Origin: Paenibacillus sp. 453mf
Lineage (GTDB): Bacteria; Bacillota; Bacilli; Paenibacillales; Paenibacillaceae
NCBI RefSeq assembly: GCF_900116105.1
Contig: NZ_FPAC01000001.1
Span: forward strand, 2,954,706 to 3,018,705
DNA: 64,000 nt
Direction: 5' to 3'
The translations under genes and the position numbers were made by a program. Shown piece after piece: positions 34,855 to 43,674 of this stretch. Under the pieces are notes generated by a model. The model made no database searches. It saw only the letters and a program-made list of their open reading frames with translations, and had not been told where the DNA came from. The first letter of the stretch is position 1. The number at the start of each line of letters is the position of its first letter.

Positions 34855-36633
34855 TTAGTTCTTTTCCGCTTTGGGCTTGCGAGAAACGCGGATATGAAGC
34901 TGCTCCAGCTGCTTCGTATCTACTTCCGACGGTGCATTCATGAGCAGGTCCGTAGAGCTTGCCGTTTTCGGGAAAGCAATCGTTTCACGCAGGTTATTAC
35001 GTCCTGCAAGCAGCATAACCAAACGGTCGAAACCGAAGGCGATACCGCCATGCGGAGGCGTGCCGTATTCAAATGCGTCCAGCAAGAATCCAAATTTGTC
35101 ATAAGCTTCTTCCGTGGAGAGTCCAAGAGCAGCGAACATTTTCTCCTGCACATCACGCTTGTAGATACGCATGGAGCCGCCGCCTACTTCATAACCGTTC
35201 AGCACCAAGTCATAGGCCTGAGCGCGAATTTGACCCGGATCGGTTTCGAACAGGTGCAGATCTTCTTCCTTCGGACGCGTGAATGGATGATGCTCAGCCA
35301 CATAACGTTTCTCATCCTCATCGTATCCAAGGAGCGGGAAATCTACGACCCAAGCAAATTTAAACTTATTATCGTCAATCAAACCAAGCTGACGGCCGAT
35401 TTTCAAACGCAGTGCTCCCAAAACATCAGCTACTACTTTTTTGTTGTCAGCTGAGAACAGAAGCAAGTCTCCGTCCTCCGCACCTGTGCGCTCTCTGATC
35501 GCTTCGATTTCTTCAGGTGACATGAATTTCACGATAGGCCCCTTGAATTCGCCTTCTTTCACTTGAATCCAAGCCAGTCCTTTGGCACCATAACGCGCTG
35601 CATAAGGGCCCAGGTCATCGATTTCTTTACGAGTCCATGTTCCGCAGCCTTTGGCGTTCAAGCATTTCACTTCTCCGCCTTTTTCGATTACCGAAGCAAA
35701 TACTTTTACTCCGCTCGTTGCTACAATATCATTCAGCTCGACAAGCTCCATACCGAAGCGCAGATCGGGTTTGTCTGAACCGTATTTGCCCATTGCATCC
35801 GCATAAGTAATACGCTGGAACGGGGTCTCGATTTCGACTCCTTTGGTTTCGCGGAACAGTTTAACCATAAGATCTTCCATCATAGGCAGCAGCTCATCCT
35901 GCTGCAGGAAGGAAGTCTCAATGTCGACCTGTGTAAATTCCGGCTGACGGTCAGCACGAAGATCCTCATCACGGAAGCAGCGGGCAATCTGATAGTAGCG
36001 CTCGAGACCGCCAACCATAAGAAGCTGCTTGTATACTTGTGGTGACTGTGGCAGAGCGAAAAATTCGCCTTCATGCACACGGCTTGGCACCAAGTAATCA
36101 CGCGCACCTTCCGGTGTGCTCTTCGTCAGAATCGGAGTTTCTACTTCAATAAACTCTTTTTCATCCAGGAAATCACGGAATACTTTGGCTGCTTTGGAGC
36201 GCAGACGGAGCGTCTCCTGCATTTCCGGACGACGCAGGTCCATATAGCGATATTTCAAACGAAGGGATTCATCCACTTCAATTCCGTCTTCGATAAAGAA
36301 CGGTGGTGTTTTGGATGCGTTCAACACTTCAATCTCTGTAATTTGTACTTCGATCAAGCCTGTGGGCAAGTTCGGGTTAACCGTTTCTTCATCCCGCTTA
36401 ACTACCGTTCCTGTCACAGCCAGAACATATTCACTGCGGACACGGTCAGCGATTTTGAGCGCTTCGCCGGAGTAATCCGGATTAAATACGATTTGCACGA
36501 TTCCGCTGCGGTCGCGCAGATCAATGAAGAGTACGCCCCCAAGGTCACGGCGAGTCTGTACCCAACCGTTCAGTGTAACTGTTTGACCAATGTGCTCGGT
36601 CGTAAGTGTTCCGCATTGATGACTTCTTTGCAT
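34855..36633 (-). CDS. aspS: Aspartyl-tRNA synthetase
   Basis: A 592-residue class II synthetase of the bacterial type: OB-fold anticodon domain (about 1-110, with [15 protein letters not shown]), catalytic domain with [13 protein letters not shown] and [21 protein letters not shown], and the bacterial GAD insertion (about 285-420). The motif 3 arginine is in GIAFGFDRL. The ATG at 36633 has AAGGAG at seven nt; the frame opens two codons earlier. It lies in a hisS-aspS-tcdA operon, though a 0.68-kb repeat block separates it from hisS. Confidence 0.98.
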   Translation of the reverse strand: MQRSHQCGTLTTEHIGQTVTLNGWVQTRRDLGGVLFIDLRDRSGIVQIVFNPDYSGEALKIADRVRSEYVLAVTGTVVKRDEETVNPNLPTGLIEVQITEIEVLNASKTPPFFIEDGIEVDESLRLKYRYMDLRRPEMQETLRLRSKAAKVFRDFLDEKEFIEVETPILTKSTPEGARDYLVPSRVHEGEFFALPQSPQVYKQLLMVGGLERYYQIARCFRDEDLRADRQPEFTQVDIETSFLQQDELLPMMEDLMVKLFRETKGVEIETPFQRITYADAMGKYGSDKPDLRFGMELVELNDIVATSGVKVFASVIEKGGEVKCLNAKGCGTWTRKEIDDLGPYAARYGAKGLAWIQVKEGEFKGPIVKFMSPEEIEAIRERTGAEDGDLLLFSADNKKVVADVLGALRLKIGRQLGLIDDNKFKFAWVVDFPLLGYDEDEKRYVAEHHPFTRPKEEDLHLFETDPGQIRAQAYDLVLNGYEVGGGSMRIYKRDVQEKMFAALGLSTEEAYDKFGFLLDAFEYGTPPHGGIAFGFDRLVMLLAGRNNLRETIAFPKTASSTDLLMNAPSEVDTKQLEQLHIRVSRKPKAEKN

Positions 36634-36703
36634 CTTCATTCTCCTTTGTAATCAAAAATTATATAAAATGTTTAGGAAACTTTTTAAATTCACCCTCCTA
36701 AAT

Positions 36704-36720
36704 CCTCCCTGACAGGGAGG
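36704..36720. repeat. Hairpin 1 of the hisS-aspS spacer
   Basis: CCTCCCT/AGGGAGG with a 3-nt loop. It is the first of three perfect hairpins upstream of aspS; no long T-tract follows it on the minus strand. Confidence 0.6.
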
Positions 36721-36723
36721 ACC

Positions 36724-36744
36724 CCAGAGGGCGCTGCCCTCTGG
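36724..36744. repeat. Hairpin 2 of the hisS-aspS spacer
   Basis: CCAGAGGGC/GCCCTCTGG, nine pairs around a 3-nt loop, three nt from hairpin 1. It has the look of a dispersed intergenic repeat. Confidence 0.6.
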
Positions 36745-36819
36745 ACACCCGGAACCTGCAGCAGATGCAGCAGTTGGTGGAAGGTGAAAAAACTTACGTT
36801 AGTAGTGGGAGCGCTACTG

Positions 36820-36854
36820 TCCTTACCTTTGCCGCATTGCTGCAAAGGTAAGGA
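36820..36854. repeat. Hairpin 3 of the hisS-aspS spacer
   Basis: TCCTTACCTTTGC/GCAAAGGTAAGGA, thirteen perfect pairs around a 9-nt loop. It directly abuts the 60-bp tandem repeats. Confidence 0.65.
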
Positions 36855-36892
36855 CCCCGCTTCACTGCTTCCAAAGAGCGTAAAACCCCTAT

Positions 36893-37292
36893 AGCCTTCG
36901 GCGTCTCTTGCATCGCTTCGCTCTATGCAAGCAACTGCAGGCAAACCCTTATAGCCTTCGACGTGCCTTGCATTACTTCGCTCTATGCAAGCAACTGCAG
37001 GCAAAACCCTATAGCCTTCGGCGTGCCTTGCATTGCTTTGCTCTATGCAAGGAAGTGCGGGAATACCCCCTGTAGCCTTCGGCGTCTCTTGTATCGCTTC
37101 GCTCTATGCAAGCAACTGCAGGTAAACCCCTATAGCCTTCGGCGTGCCTTGCATTGCTTCGCTCTATGCAAGCAACTGCAGGCAAACCCTTATAGCCTTC
37201 GGCGTGCCTTGCATTGCTTCGCTTTATGCAAGCAACTGCAGGCAAAACCCTGTAGCCTTCGGCGTGCCTTGCATTGCTTCGCTTTATGCAAG
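36893..37292. repeat. Seven 60-bp tandem repeats between hisS and aspS
   Basis: Units begin AGCCTTCG at 36893, 36953, 37013, 37074, 37134, 37194 and 37254; all are 60 bp except the third (61 bp), and the seventh is cut at about 40 bp. Each carries CTTGCAT...ATGCAAG (a 7-bp stem), a CTGCAG and a GCCTTCGGC mini-hairpin. Because the period divides by three, long frames stay open on both strands (a 20-residue PAVACIERSNARHAEGYRG-like repeat on the minus strand), but the 61-bp unit shifts the frame, so I treat these as non-coding. They lie inside the hisS-aspS transcript. Confidence 0.85.
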
Positions 37293-37311
37293 CACAGAAG
37301 CGCTGCTGATA

Positions 37312-38556
37312 CTATTGCAGCGCGGAGACCAGATCGGCGAGCTTCACGACACGCTGCTCGCCGTCTTGCATTGACTTGAGCGTGATTTCTCCCCGCTCAA
37401 GCTCATCCTCGCCGAGAATCGCGGTATACCGCGCTTTCAGGCGATCGGCCGACTTCATTTGGGCCTTCATCTTCCGGCCCAAATAATCGCGCTCTCCGCT
37501 GTATCCAGCTTGGCGCAATTTAAACAGCTGTGCTGTCACTTCTGCCTCGGCAGCTTCGCCAAGGGCTACAAAGTAAACATCGAGCGGTTTCACCGCATCA
37601 AGCTCCACTCCCTGCTTATCGAGAATGAGCAGGATACGCTCAAGACCGATACCAAAACCGATACCTGGCTGATCCGGTCCGCCGATATCGCCTACAAGAC
37701 CATTGTAACGACCACCGCCGCCAATAGTGTCAATCGCACCGATTCCTTCGGCTTTCAGCTCAAAAGCAGTCATCGTGTAATAATCAAGTCCCCTTACAAG
37801 ACGGTGATTCAGCGTATAAGGAATCTCCATACGGTCTAAATATGCTTGTACCTTCTTGAAGTGGTTCGTTTCTTCCTCACTCAGGCTGTCCAGAATGGAA
37901 GGGGCATTCGCAAATTTATCCTGATCCACTTTGCAGTCAAGCACACGCAGCGGGTTCCGATCCATCCGGGATTTACAATCCTTACATAGCGAATCTCTCA
38001 TCGGATTAAGGAAGGCCAGCAGAGTTTCACGATATACAGCTCGGCTCTCCGCATTACCAACGGAGTTCAGCTCCACGGTAACGCCCTGAAGTCCCAGCTC
38101 CCGGCAAAATTGATATCCGAGCGCAATAACCTCTGCGTCAATCGCAGGGTCTACCGAACCGAAGGCTTCTACTCCAAATTGATGAAATTGACGCTGGCGT
38201 CCGGCCTGCGGTCGCTCATATCGGAACATCGGACCCGTGTAATATAGTTTAGTTACATCCGGCTCTCCGTACAGCTTGTTCTCTACGTAGGAGCGGACAA
38301 CTCCTGCTGTTCCTTCCGGCCGAAGCGTTATGCTCCGATCGCCCTTATCTTTGAAGGTATACATTTCTTTCTCTACGATATCTGTTGTCTCTCCTACCCC
38401 CCGTTCAAACAGGTGAGTCTGCTCAAATATCGGTGTACGAATCTCCCGATAGTTAAACCGCGCGCATAGCTCTCTTGCCTTGCTCTCAACATACTGCCAC
38501 TTCTCCACCACACCTGGCAGCAAATCCTGTGTACCCGTCGGTTTTTGAAAAGCCAT
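37312..38556 (-). CDS. hisS: Histidyl-tRNA synthetase
   Basis: A 414-residue class II synthetase. Family marks are [15 protein letters not shown] at the start, motif 2 around [19 protein letters not shown], the histidine loop [11 protein letters not shown], and motif 3 [12 protein letters not shown]; the anticodon domain ends the protein. A T-box leader upstream controls it. aspS and tcdA lie downstream on the same strand but beyond the repeat block; whether one transcript covers all three is inferred from the conserved gene order. Confidence 0.98.
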   Translation of the reverse strand: MAFQKPTGTQDLLPGVVEKWQYVESKARELCARFNYREIRTPIFEQTHLFERGVGETTDIVEKEMYTFKDKGDRSITLRPEGTAGVVRSYVENKLYGEPDVTKLYYTGPMFRYERPQAGRQRQFHQFGVEAFGSVDPAIDAEVIALGYQFCRELGLQGVTVELNSVGNAESRAVYRETLLAFLNPMRDSLCKDCKSRMDRNPLRVLDCKVDQDKFANAPSILDSLSEEETNHFKKVQAYLDRMEIPYTLNHRLVRGLDYYTMTAFELKAEGIGAIDTIGGGGRYNGLVGDIGGPDQPGIGFGIGLERILLILDKQGVELDAVKPLDVYFVALGEAAEAEVTAQLFKLRQAGYSGERDYLGRKMKAQMKSADRLKARYTAILGEDELERGEITLKSMQDGEQRVVKLADLVSALQ

Positions 38557-38623
38557 TCTTCATCCCTCCATCACTTTCCAAGTGAATCATCTTATATTAA
38601 AAAGCATGTTTAAAAAACAAAAA

Positions 38624-38928
38624 ATCTCCCGCCCTGTCTCATACAAGAAACAGGGACGAGAGATTGCCATAAGCACATCTACCGTGGTACCACCCACATT
38701 CCGAACAATGATTGTATTAACTCATTCGTTCGCTTAAGGCGTGTAACGCTCGCCAGCGCGGTACGGCTAATCACCAATTGTTGCTTTCGCCGCCCGTTCT
38801 CGAGGAAGTCATTCGTCCGGTCATCATGAGAATCCTTCCAGCCTAAGGGATTCATCTCTAAGCATGTGGGGCACGGAGTACTTGGTCCTGTCATCAAATC
38901 ACATTATATATCCTTATATTATTGTTCG
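38624..38928 (-). promoter_or_regulatory. T-box leader of hisS (hisS-aspS operon)
   Basis: The minus strand has GGGTGGTACCACGG (38683-38696), the T-box sequence, and a terminator pairing AATCTCTCGTCCCTG-type bases with CAGGGCGGGAGATT and a T-run (about 38620-38670). Upstream are AGTA and AGAGA motifs and a GGCTGG apical loop of Stem I. Uncharged tRNA should allow readthrough. His (CAT/CAC) and Asp (GAC) triplets both occur in the Stem I 3' side, so the sensed tRNA is undecided. Confidence 0.9.
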
Positions 38929-38957
38929 ATTGTAATGAACCCATACGTTAAAGTCAA
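38929..38957 (-). promoter_or_regulatory. Sigma-A promoter of the hisS T-box
   Basis: TTGACT (38952-38957), 17-nt spacer, TACAAT (38929-38934) on the minus strand; five of six matches at each hexamer. Confidence 0.85.
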
Positions 38958-39017
38958 GCATTTTCAAAAAGAAAATAACACGCCAGGTAAACTAATTCCA
39001 GAAAAAAGACAGAAAAA

Positions 39018-39042
39018 AACCTACAAAAACGGTTTGTAGGTT
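39018..39042 (-). terminator. Intrinsic terminator after the 39257-39694 gene
   Basis: AACCTACAAA/TTTGTAGGTT with T-run on the minus strand, about 215 nt past the stop codon. It protects the hisS promoter from readthrough. A separate palindrome ATGCTGTT/AACAGCAT lies at 39069-39090. Confidence 0.7.
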
Positions 39043-39134
39043 CAAAGTATATATTTAAAAAGGGGGTCATGCTGTTATTATAAACAGCATATATTAATAA
39101 TTGATGTAGTTAATATGACGAGATCATTACAATT

Positions 39135-39150
39135 TTGAAAGCGCTTTATA
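39135..39150. promoter_or_regulatory. Orphan cre-like site
   Basis: TTGAAAGCGCTTTATA fits the extended CcpA consensus WTGAAARCGYTTTWNN. It lies in a gene-free stretch 107 nt beyond the 3' end of the neighbouring gene, so no target is evident. Confidence 0.35.
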
Positions 39151-39256
39151 TAAATTGGCCTCACATGATTAGTTCCGTATAGTGAACAACATATATTGTC
39201 CCTGAGGCAAGCATTGATTCTCAGCACGTTCATAATTTGTTCCACATCGACACGGA

Positions 39257-39694
39257 TTACTCGTCAATCTCAACATATCCACCTTTAGAGCGAATTTTGT
39301 TTACGACATCCTCGTACTCTTCATCCTTAACCTTCACAGCTAATACATAATGGAGGTTGTCATAGTCGTTAGTGAATACATCCTCCGCATTCAGCAGCCC
39401 GCCTTCCCGATTACCATTGCGATCTGCCGCTGTTGGTTCATCAGGATCACGATCAGAGACAACGGGAATAATAGACTCCGTTTGTGTTCCTGCAGCTGTC
39501 CCGACAGCACCTGTTGTATTGATTCCTCCCACATTGTTTTGCGGAACAAGGGGAATGAGAATTCGATTTGATCTCCCAATGGAAGAATCTAATTCTCCTA
39601 CCTCCAATTGCTCTGTAGCAAATGCATGTAGGGAGATTCTTGCACCTTCTGCATCATCTTCGGTTCTGAAATACGCTTGTATTCTCTTCGACAT
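39257..39694 (-). CDS. Hypothetical acidic protein
   Basis: A 145-residue acidic, soluble protein with no signal peptide. The N-terminal part (SKRIQAYFRTEDDAEGARISL) and the C-terminal part (LAVKVKDEEYEDVVNKIRSKG) each look like a small beta-alpha-beta unit, reminiscent of ferredoxin-like folds, joined by a low-complexity Asn/Gly/Thr/Asp linker (about 52-100). I do not recognise the family. The ATG has AAGGAGGG upstream. A perfect 20-bp direct repeat lies in its leader. Confidence 0.7.
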   Translation of the reverse strand: MSKRIQAYFRTEDDAEGARISLHAFATEQLEVGELDSSIGRSNRILIPLVPQNNVGGINTTGAVGTAAGTQTESIIPVVSDRDPDEPTAADRNGNREGGLLNAEDVFTNDYDNLHYVLAVKVKDEEYEDVVNKIRSKGGYVEIDE

Positions 39695-39709
39695 AAAACA
39701 AACCCTCCT

Positions 39710-39749
39710 TATTAAAGTAGTTAGTCCATTATTAAAGTAGTTAGTCCAT
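39710..39749. repeat. Perfect 20-bp direct duplication
   Basis: TATTAAAGTAGTTAGTCCAT occurs twice head to tail (39710-39729, 39730-39749), ending 16 nt before the ATG of the downstream minus-strand gene. It looks like a recent slippage duplication in the leader. Confidence 0.85.
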
Positions 39750-39785
39750 TGTATTCTGAAGCAGCACTTACAAACCCAGCTTCAT

Positions 39786-40292
39786 TTATATCGCTTTTAG
39801 TATTTCTCGCACGAATGCCGGTTCGTCCTCAGGGGTACGGGAAGTGATAAAATTACCATCCACAACCGCTTCCTCATCACGGAATTCAGCACCCGCATTG
39901 ATCATATCGTCTTTGAGAGGGGGATAAGAAGTCACGGTGCGTCCCTTCAACAGATCCGCGCTCGCCAAAATTTGCGGGCCATGACATATTGCCGCGATTG
40001 GCTTCTTCGCCTGATTCACTTCGGTAACGAATTTCAGGATTTGATCATTCAAACGAAGATTTTCTGGTGAAGATCCGCCCGGAATGACGACGGCGTCAAA
40101 TTCAGCTGCACTGACCTCCGTAATGGCTTTCTCGATGGTATACTCTTCTTTCCCTTGTTTCCCTTTCACGGTAGCTCCCGCTTCAAGGCCGATAATCACG
40201 GCTTCATGTCCTGCTTTCTTTACCTCATCGTAAGGAACTTTCATTTCCGAGTCTTCGAATTGGTCTGCTAACAAAAATGCTACTTTACTCAT
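39786..40292 (-). CDS. DJ-1/PfpI family protein (YfkM-like)
   Basis: A 168-residue class I glutamine-amidotransferase-like protein of the DJ-1/PfpI superfamily. The nucleophile elbow is AAICHGP with the catalytic cysteine near residue 104, and E18-type acid lies in the VAFLLADQFEDSEM start. Such proteins act as deglycases, chaperones or stress hydrolases; B. subtilis YfkM is a general stress member. AAAGGAGA precedes the ATG. It is monocistronic. The activity cannot be decided from sequence. Confidence 0.9.
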   Translation of the reverse strand: MSKVAFLLADQFEDSEMKVPYDEVKKAGHEAVIIGLEAGATVKGKQGKEEYTIEKAITEVSAAEFDAVVIPGGSSPENLRLNDQILKFVTEVNQAKKPIAAICHGPQILASADLLKGRTVTSYPPLKDDMINAGAEFRDEEAVVDGNFITSRTPEDEPAFVREILKAI

Positions 40293-40414
40293 TGATTATC
40301 GTCTCCTTTCAAGGCAATAGCGCCTCGAGTATTCATTACCCTGTATAATCAGTTTTATAACATCCACAGCAAAAATCTACTTTCCAATCAAAATCATCTC
40401 ATCAACCATCAATG

Positions 40415-40460
40415 AAAAAAAGCTATCTCCTTGGGGGAAAGCATCTCCAAGAGAATAGCT
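40415..40460 (-). terminator. Intrinsic terminator after the 40461-40628 ORF
   Basis: AGCTATTCTCTTGG pairs with CCAAGGAGATAGCT and is followed on the minus strand by seven Ts. It begins right at the stop codon of the short ORF and also marks the end of the gap before the PfpI gene. Confidence 0.8.
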
Positions 40461-40628
40461 CTAAGACCGCGGCAACCGGATTCTGACCGGCTTATCGGTC
40501 GATGTCGTTTCATACAACGAGATGGTTTTGGCTGCTGCTAAATTGGCCAAATGCATGGCTTCCGGAACACTTCCAGGCAGAAGCAGCATACACGCATTCA
40601 TGTTCATTTGCTTTAGGGATTGTCGCAT
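40461..40628 (-). pseudogene. 55-codon ORF, probable 3' remnant of a lost gene
   Basis: ATG at 40628 to TAG at 40461 encodes MRQSLKQMNMNACMLLLPGS then VPEAMHLANLAAAKTISLYE and a basic tail. It has no ribosome site: the dtd terminator T-tract ends 3 nt before the ATG. Yet it is closed by a proper terminator whose stem touches its stop codon, as at the end of a real gene. The EAMHLANLAAAKT segment resembles the C-terminal helix of ribokinase-like proteins, but that is only a suggestion. A truncated remnant is the best reading. Confidence 0.4.
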
Positions 40629-40631
40629 ATT

Positions 40632-40687
40632 AAAAAGACACCGTCCTTACCAGGGTTATTCATTACCTAGTATGTCCCGGTGTCTTT
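40632..40687 (-). terminator. Intrinsic terminator after dtd
   Basis: AAAGACACCG/CGGTGTCTTT around a 34-nt loop, followed by five Ts on the minus strand. It ends the relA-dtd transcript. Confidence 0.75.
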
Positions 40688-40720
40688 ACAATTAACCTTA
40701 GTTAAAGTATACGAAGTCAG

Positions 40721-41164
40721 TTAGACCTTGCTCTCCAATATCAGTGTCACAGGGCCGTCATTGGTCAGCGCCACATCCATCATCGCTCCAAATTTTCCTG
40801 TTTCAACGGTAAGCCCCTTGCTTCTAAGCTGCTCATTGAAATACGTATACAGCGGCTCTGCTGCTTCAGACCTCGCCGCAGCCATAAAGTTCGGTCTTTT
40901 TCCTTTACGGGTGTCCCCATAAAGCGTAAATTGAGACACGGATAAGATGGCACCGCCAACATCCACAATGCTTTCGTTCATTTTTCCGGCTTCATCCTCA
41001 AATACACGCAAACCAGCAATTTTTTCGGCCAAATAGTCAGCATCCTTCTGACTATCCTCATGAGTAATACCAACAAGAAGCATAAATCCTCTATTAATCT
41101 GGCCGATAACCTCTTGATCTACAGTTACTTTGGCTTCACTTACGCGCTGCAATACCACTCTCAT
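40721..41164 (-). CDS. dtd: D-aminoacyl-tRNA deacylase
   Basis: A 147-residue DTD protein that hydrolyses D-aminoacyl-tRNA and so keeps D-amino acids out of translation. The two active-site loops are [10 protein letters not shown] (about 78-87) and [10 protein letters not shown] near the end, the latter matching the usual TNxGPVT motif. It begins [15 protein letters not shown]. It follows relA by 15 nt, the usual relA-dtd arrangement, and is closed by a terminator. Confidence 0.97.
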   Translation of the reverse strand: MRVVLQRVSEAKVTVDQEVIGQINRGFMLLVGITHEDSQKDADYLAEKIAGLRVFEDEAGKMNESIVDVGGAILSVSQFTLYGDTRKGKRPNFMAAARSEAAEPLYTYFNEQLRSKGLTVETGKFGAMMDVALTNDGPVTLILESKV

Positions 41165-41179
41165 GTCAATCTGTACTCC

Positions 41180-43357
41180 TTATTGCATGATCCGATGTAC
41201 AGAATATACATCTTTAACTCGCTTAATTCGCTCTACAACGGATTGCAGATGATCCGTATTCCGAATCAGAATGGTCATATGAACCTGAGCGAGCTTATTC
41301 TTATCGGTACGACCAGTAACAGCAGATATATTCGTCTTACTCTCGGACACGGCTTGGAGTACTTCGTTAAGCAGCCCATTCCGATCATGTCCAGTAATCT
41401 CGATATCGACGCTGTAGCTCGCCGATTCATTCTCATTCTCCCACTCCACTTCGATCACACGTGCTGCTTCTTCCCCTTCGATATCTAGTGACGGAAGATT
41501 AGGGCAATCCGTACGATGGACAGATACCCCGCGCCCGCGCGTAACATACCCTACTATTTCGTCACCTGGCACCGGATTACAGCAGCGTGCAAATCGTACA
41601 AGCAGATTATCTATGCCTTTAACTTTAACGCCGTTCGTATGCTGGACTTTTCGCTCAGGAGCAGCCTTAATTTCCTTGCGCTCTGTTGTGAGCTCAAGCA
41701 GACTTGCTTCCTCCTGCTCTTTCCGAAGCTTCTCTGTTAAACGTGTTACGATTTGGGATGCAGTAATTCCGCTGAAACCAATCGCAGACAGCATATCGTC
41801 GATATCGTTAAACGCGAACCGCTTGCAGACCTCCTGCAATTTATCATCAGTAAGCCATTGAGAAGGCTCGAGGCCGATTCGTTTCAGCTCACGCTCAAGG
41901 CTTTCTCGACCTTTTTCGACATTTTCTTCACGTTTCTCTTTCTTATACCACTGTTTAATCTTGCTGCGCGCATGAGAAGATTGTGCAATCTTCAACCAGT
42001 CACGGCTAGGGCCATATGAATGCTTGGAGGTCAGAATCTCTACAATATCGCCGGTCTTGAGTTGATAGTCCAGTGGTACAATTCGCCCATTGACTTTGGC
42101 TCCAATGGTACGGTTTCCTACTTCTGTATGAATACGGTAAGCAAAATCAAGAGGCACCGAGCCTGCAGGGAGCTCAATCACTTCCCCTTTTGGCGTAAAT
42201 ACAAATACAAGATCAGAGAAAAAGTCCATCTTCAAGGATTCAACAAACTCAGAAGCATCCTTCGCTTCATTCTGCAGCTCCAGAATTTCTCTGAAGAACG
42301 TAATACTGTCCTCTAAGTTATTGCCTCCGCCTTCCTTATATGCCCAGTGGGCAGCAATACCAAACTCTGCTGTACGGTGCATATCCCAAGTACGGATCTG
42401 AACCTCGGTCGGCTCTCCCTTTGGACCTACGACCGTCGTATGCAAAGACTGATACATATTGGCTTTGGGCATCGCAATATAATCTTTGAATCTCCCAGGC
42501 ATCGGTTTCCACAATGTATGGATAATTCCGAGAGTAGCATAGCAATCTTTAATATTATCAACAATAATCCGGATAGCGAGCAGATCATAAATTTCGTTAA
42601 ACTGCTTGTTCTTGCTCGTCATCTTCTTATACACACTGTATATATGTTTAGGGCGTCCGGACAGATCAGCCTGAATCCCCATCTCACCCAGCTTGTCGGA
42701 AATACGATCTATGACATTATCAATATATTGCTCACGTTCTGCACGCTTCTTGTGCATTAGGTTAGCAATTCGGTAGTACTGTTGCGGGTTCAAATAACGG
42801 AGCGCAATATCCTCCATCTCCCACTTGATCGCCGAGATCCCGAGCCGGTTGGCAATAGGACAGAATATCTCCAAGGTTTCATACGAAATACGTCGTTGAC
42901 TTTCTTCGGACTGAAATTTCAACGTACGCATATTATGGAGACGGTCCGCCAGTTTAATGACAATGACCCTGATATCCTGCGCCATCGCAATAAACATCTT
43001 CCGGTAATTCTCGTTCTGCTGCTCCTCTTTTGAACGAAATTTAATACGTTCAAGCTTCGTCAGACCATCCACAAGCATGCCGCACGTGTCTCCGAATTTC
43101 TCTTTGATCTCGTCCAGAGAAACTGTAGTGTCCTCAACGACATCATGAAGCAGGGCAGCAATAATTGATATGCTGTCCATTTGCATATTCACCACGATAT
43201 CTGCAACAGCTAGCGGGTGCAAAATATACGGTTCGCCCGATTTGCGCGTCTGTCCGTGATGAGCTTTCTCAGCAAAATCATAGGCTTCACGGATCCGGGT
43301 TAATTCGGGTTCTTTGATATAGGCTCCAGCCTTCTCCAGTAATTGCTCTATGCCCAT
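41180..43357 (-). CDS. relA: Bifunctional (p)ppGpp synthetase/hydrolase RelA (Rel/RSH)
   Basis: A 725-residue long RSH protein with the complete domain chain: HD hydrolase (HGQTRKSGEPYILHPLAVA and LLHDVVEDT), synthetase domain (about 240-350, with YQSLHTTVVGPKG and EVQIRT), TGS (about 390-450), helical and zinc-finger region with RCCNPVPGD, and a C-terminal ACT domain (about 650-725). It makes and breaks the stringent-response alarmone. The start ATG has a distant GGAA site. Upstream lies apt after a divergent uraA, and dtd follows closely. Confidence 0.97.
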   Translation of the reverse strand: MGIEQLLEKAGAYIKEPELTRIREAYDFAEKAHHGQTRKSGEPYILHPLAVADIVVNMQMDSISIIAALLHDVVEDTTVSLDEIKEKFGDTCGMLVDGLTKLERIKFRSKEEQQNENYRKMFIAMAQDIRVIVIKLADRLHNMRTLKFQSEESQRRISYETLEIFCPIANRLGISAIKWEMEDIALRYLNPQQYYRIANLMHKKRAEREQYIDNVIDRISDKLGEMGIQADLSGRPKHIYSVYKKMTSKNKQFNEIYDLLAIRIIVDNIKDCYATLGIIHTLWKPMPGRFKDYIAMPKANMYQSLHTTVVGPKGEPTEVQIRTWDMHRTAEFGIAAHWAYKEGGGNNLEDSITFFREILELQNEAKDASEFVESLKMDFFSDLVFVFTPKGEVIELPAGSVPLDFAYRIHTEVGNRTIGAKVNGRIVPLDYQLKTGDIVEILTSKHSYGPSRDWLKIAQSSHARSKIKQWYKKEKREENVEKGRESLERELKRIGLEPSQWLTDDKLQEVCKRFAFNDIDDMLSAIGFSGITASQIVTRLTEKLRKEQEEASLLELTTERKEIKAAPERKVQHTNGVKVKGIDNLLVRFARCCNPVPGDEIVGYVTRGRGVSVHRTDCPNLPSLDIEGEEAARVIEVEWENENESASYSVDIEITGHDRNGLLNEVLQAVSESKTNISAVTGRTDKNKLAQVHMTILIRNTDHLQSVVERIKRVKDVYSVHRIMQ

Positions 43358-43674
43358 CTAATCTTGTCCGATTCCTTTCTATAATAAAATGGAACCCGCC
43401 GATCTTACATCTACACAGGTTCCCCGAAATAGTGATTTTATAATATTATGACGCTTACCTGCTTCTACGTCAACCGTCGTCATAAGATGACAAGTTATGC
43501 TTTTTTCACCAATTCCCCAATCTATTCAACTTCATTTAGACTCAAAGTCAAACCGCTCCTATGAAAACGGAAAGAAATTCATTGAAAAATCTCGTGAAAC
43601 TGTATAATCTATTATGGATTGCAGAGGCTACATCTAATGATTATGCACGATATTATTTTGAGGAGTGAACAATT
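43358..43674. other. Divergent intergenic region between relA and uraA
   Basis: About 317 nt without a gene. For uraA there is TTGAAA (43582-43587), 15 nt, TATAAT (43603-43608), a slightly short-spaced sigma-A promoter. No PyrR-binding or riboswitch structure was recognised. Confidence 0.45.

Noticed and set aside
36893..37292. CRISPR array
   Set aside because: Units are contiguous 60-bp repeats without unique spacers, and no cas genes are near.
36690..37379. Long open frames on both strands over the 60-bp repeats
   Set aside because: They stay open because the period is divisible by three; the single 61-bp unit breaks the repeat frame, they overlap the 3' end of hisS or each other, and they have no ribosome sites.
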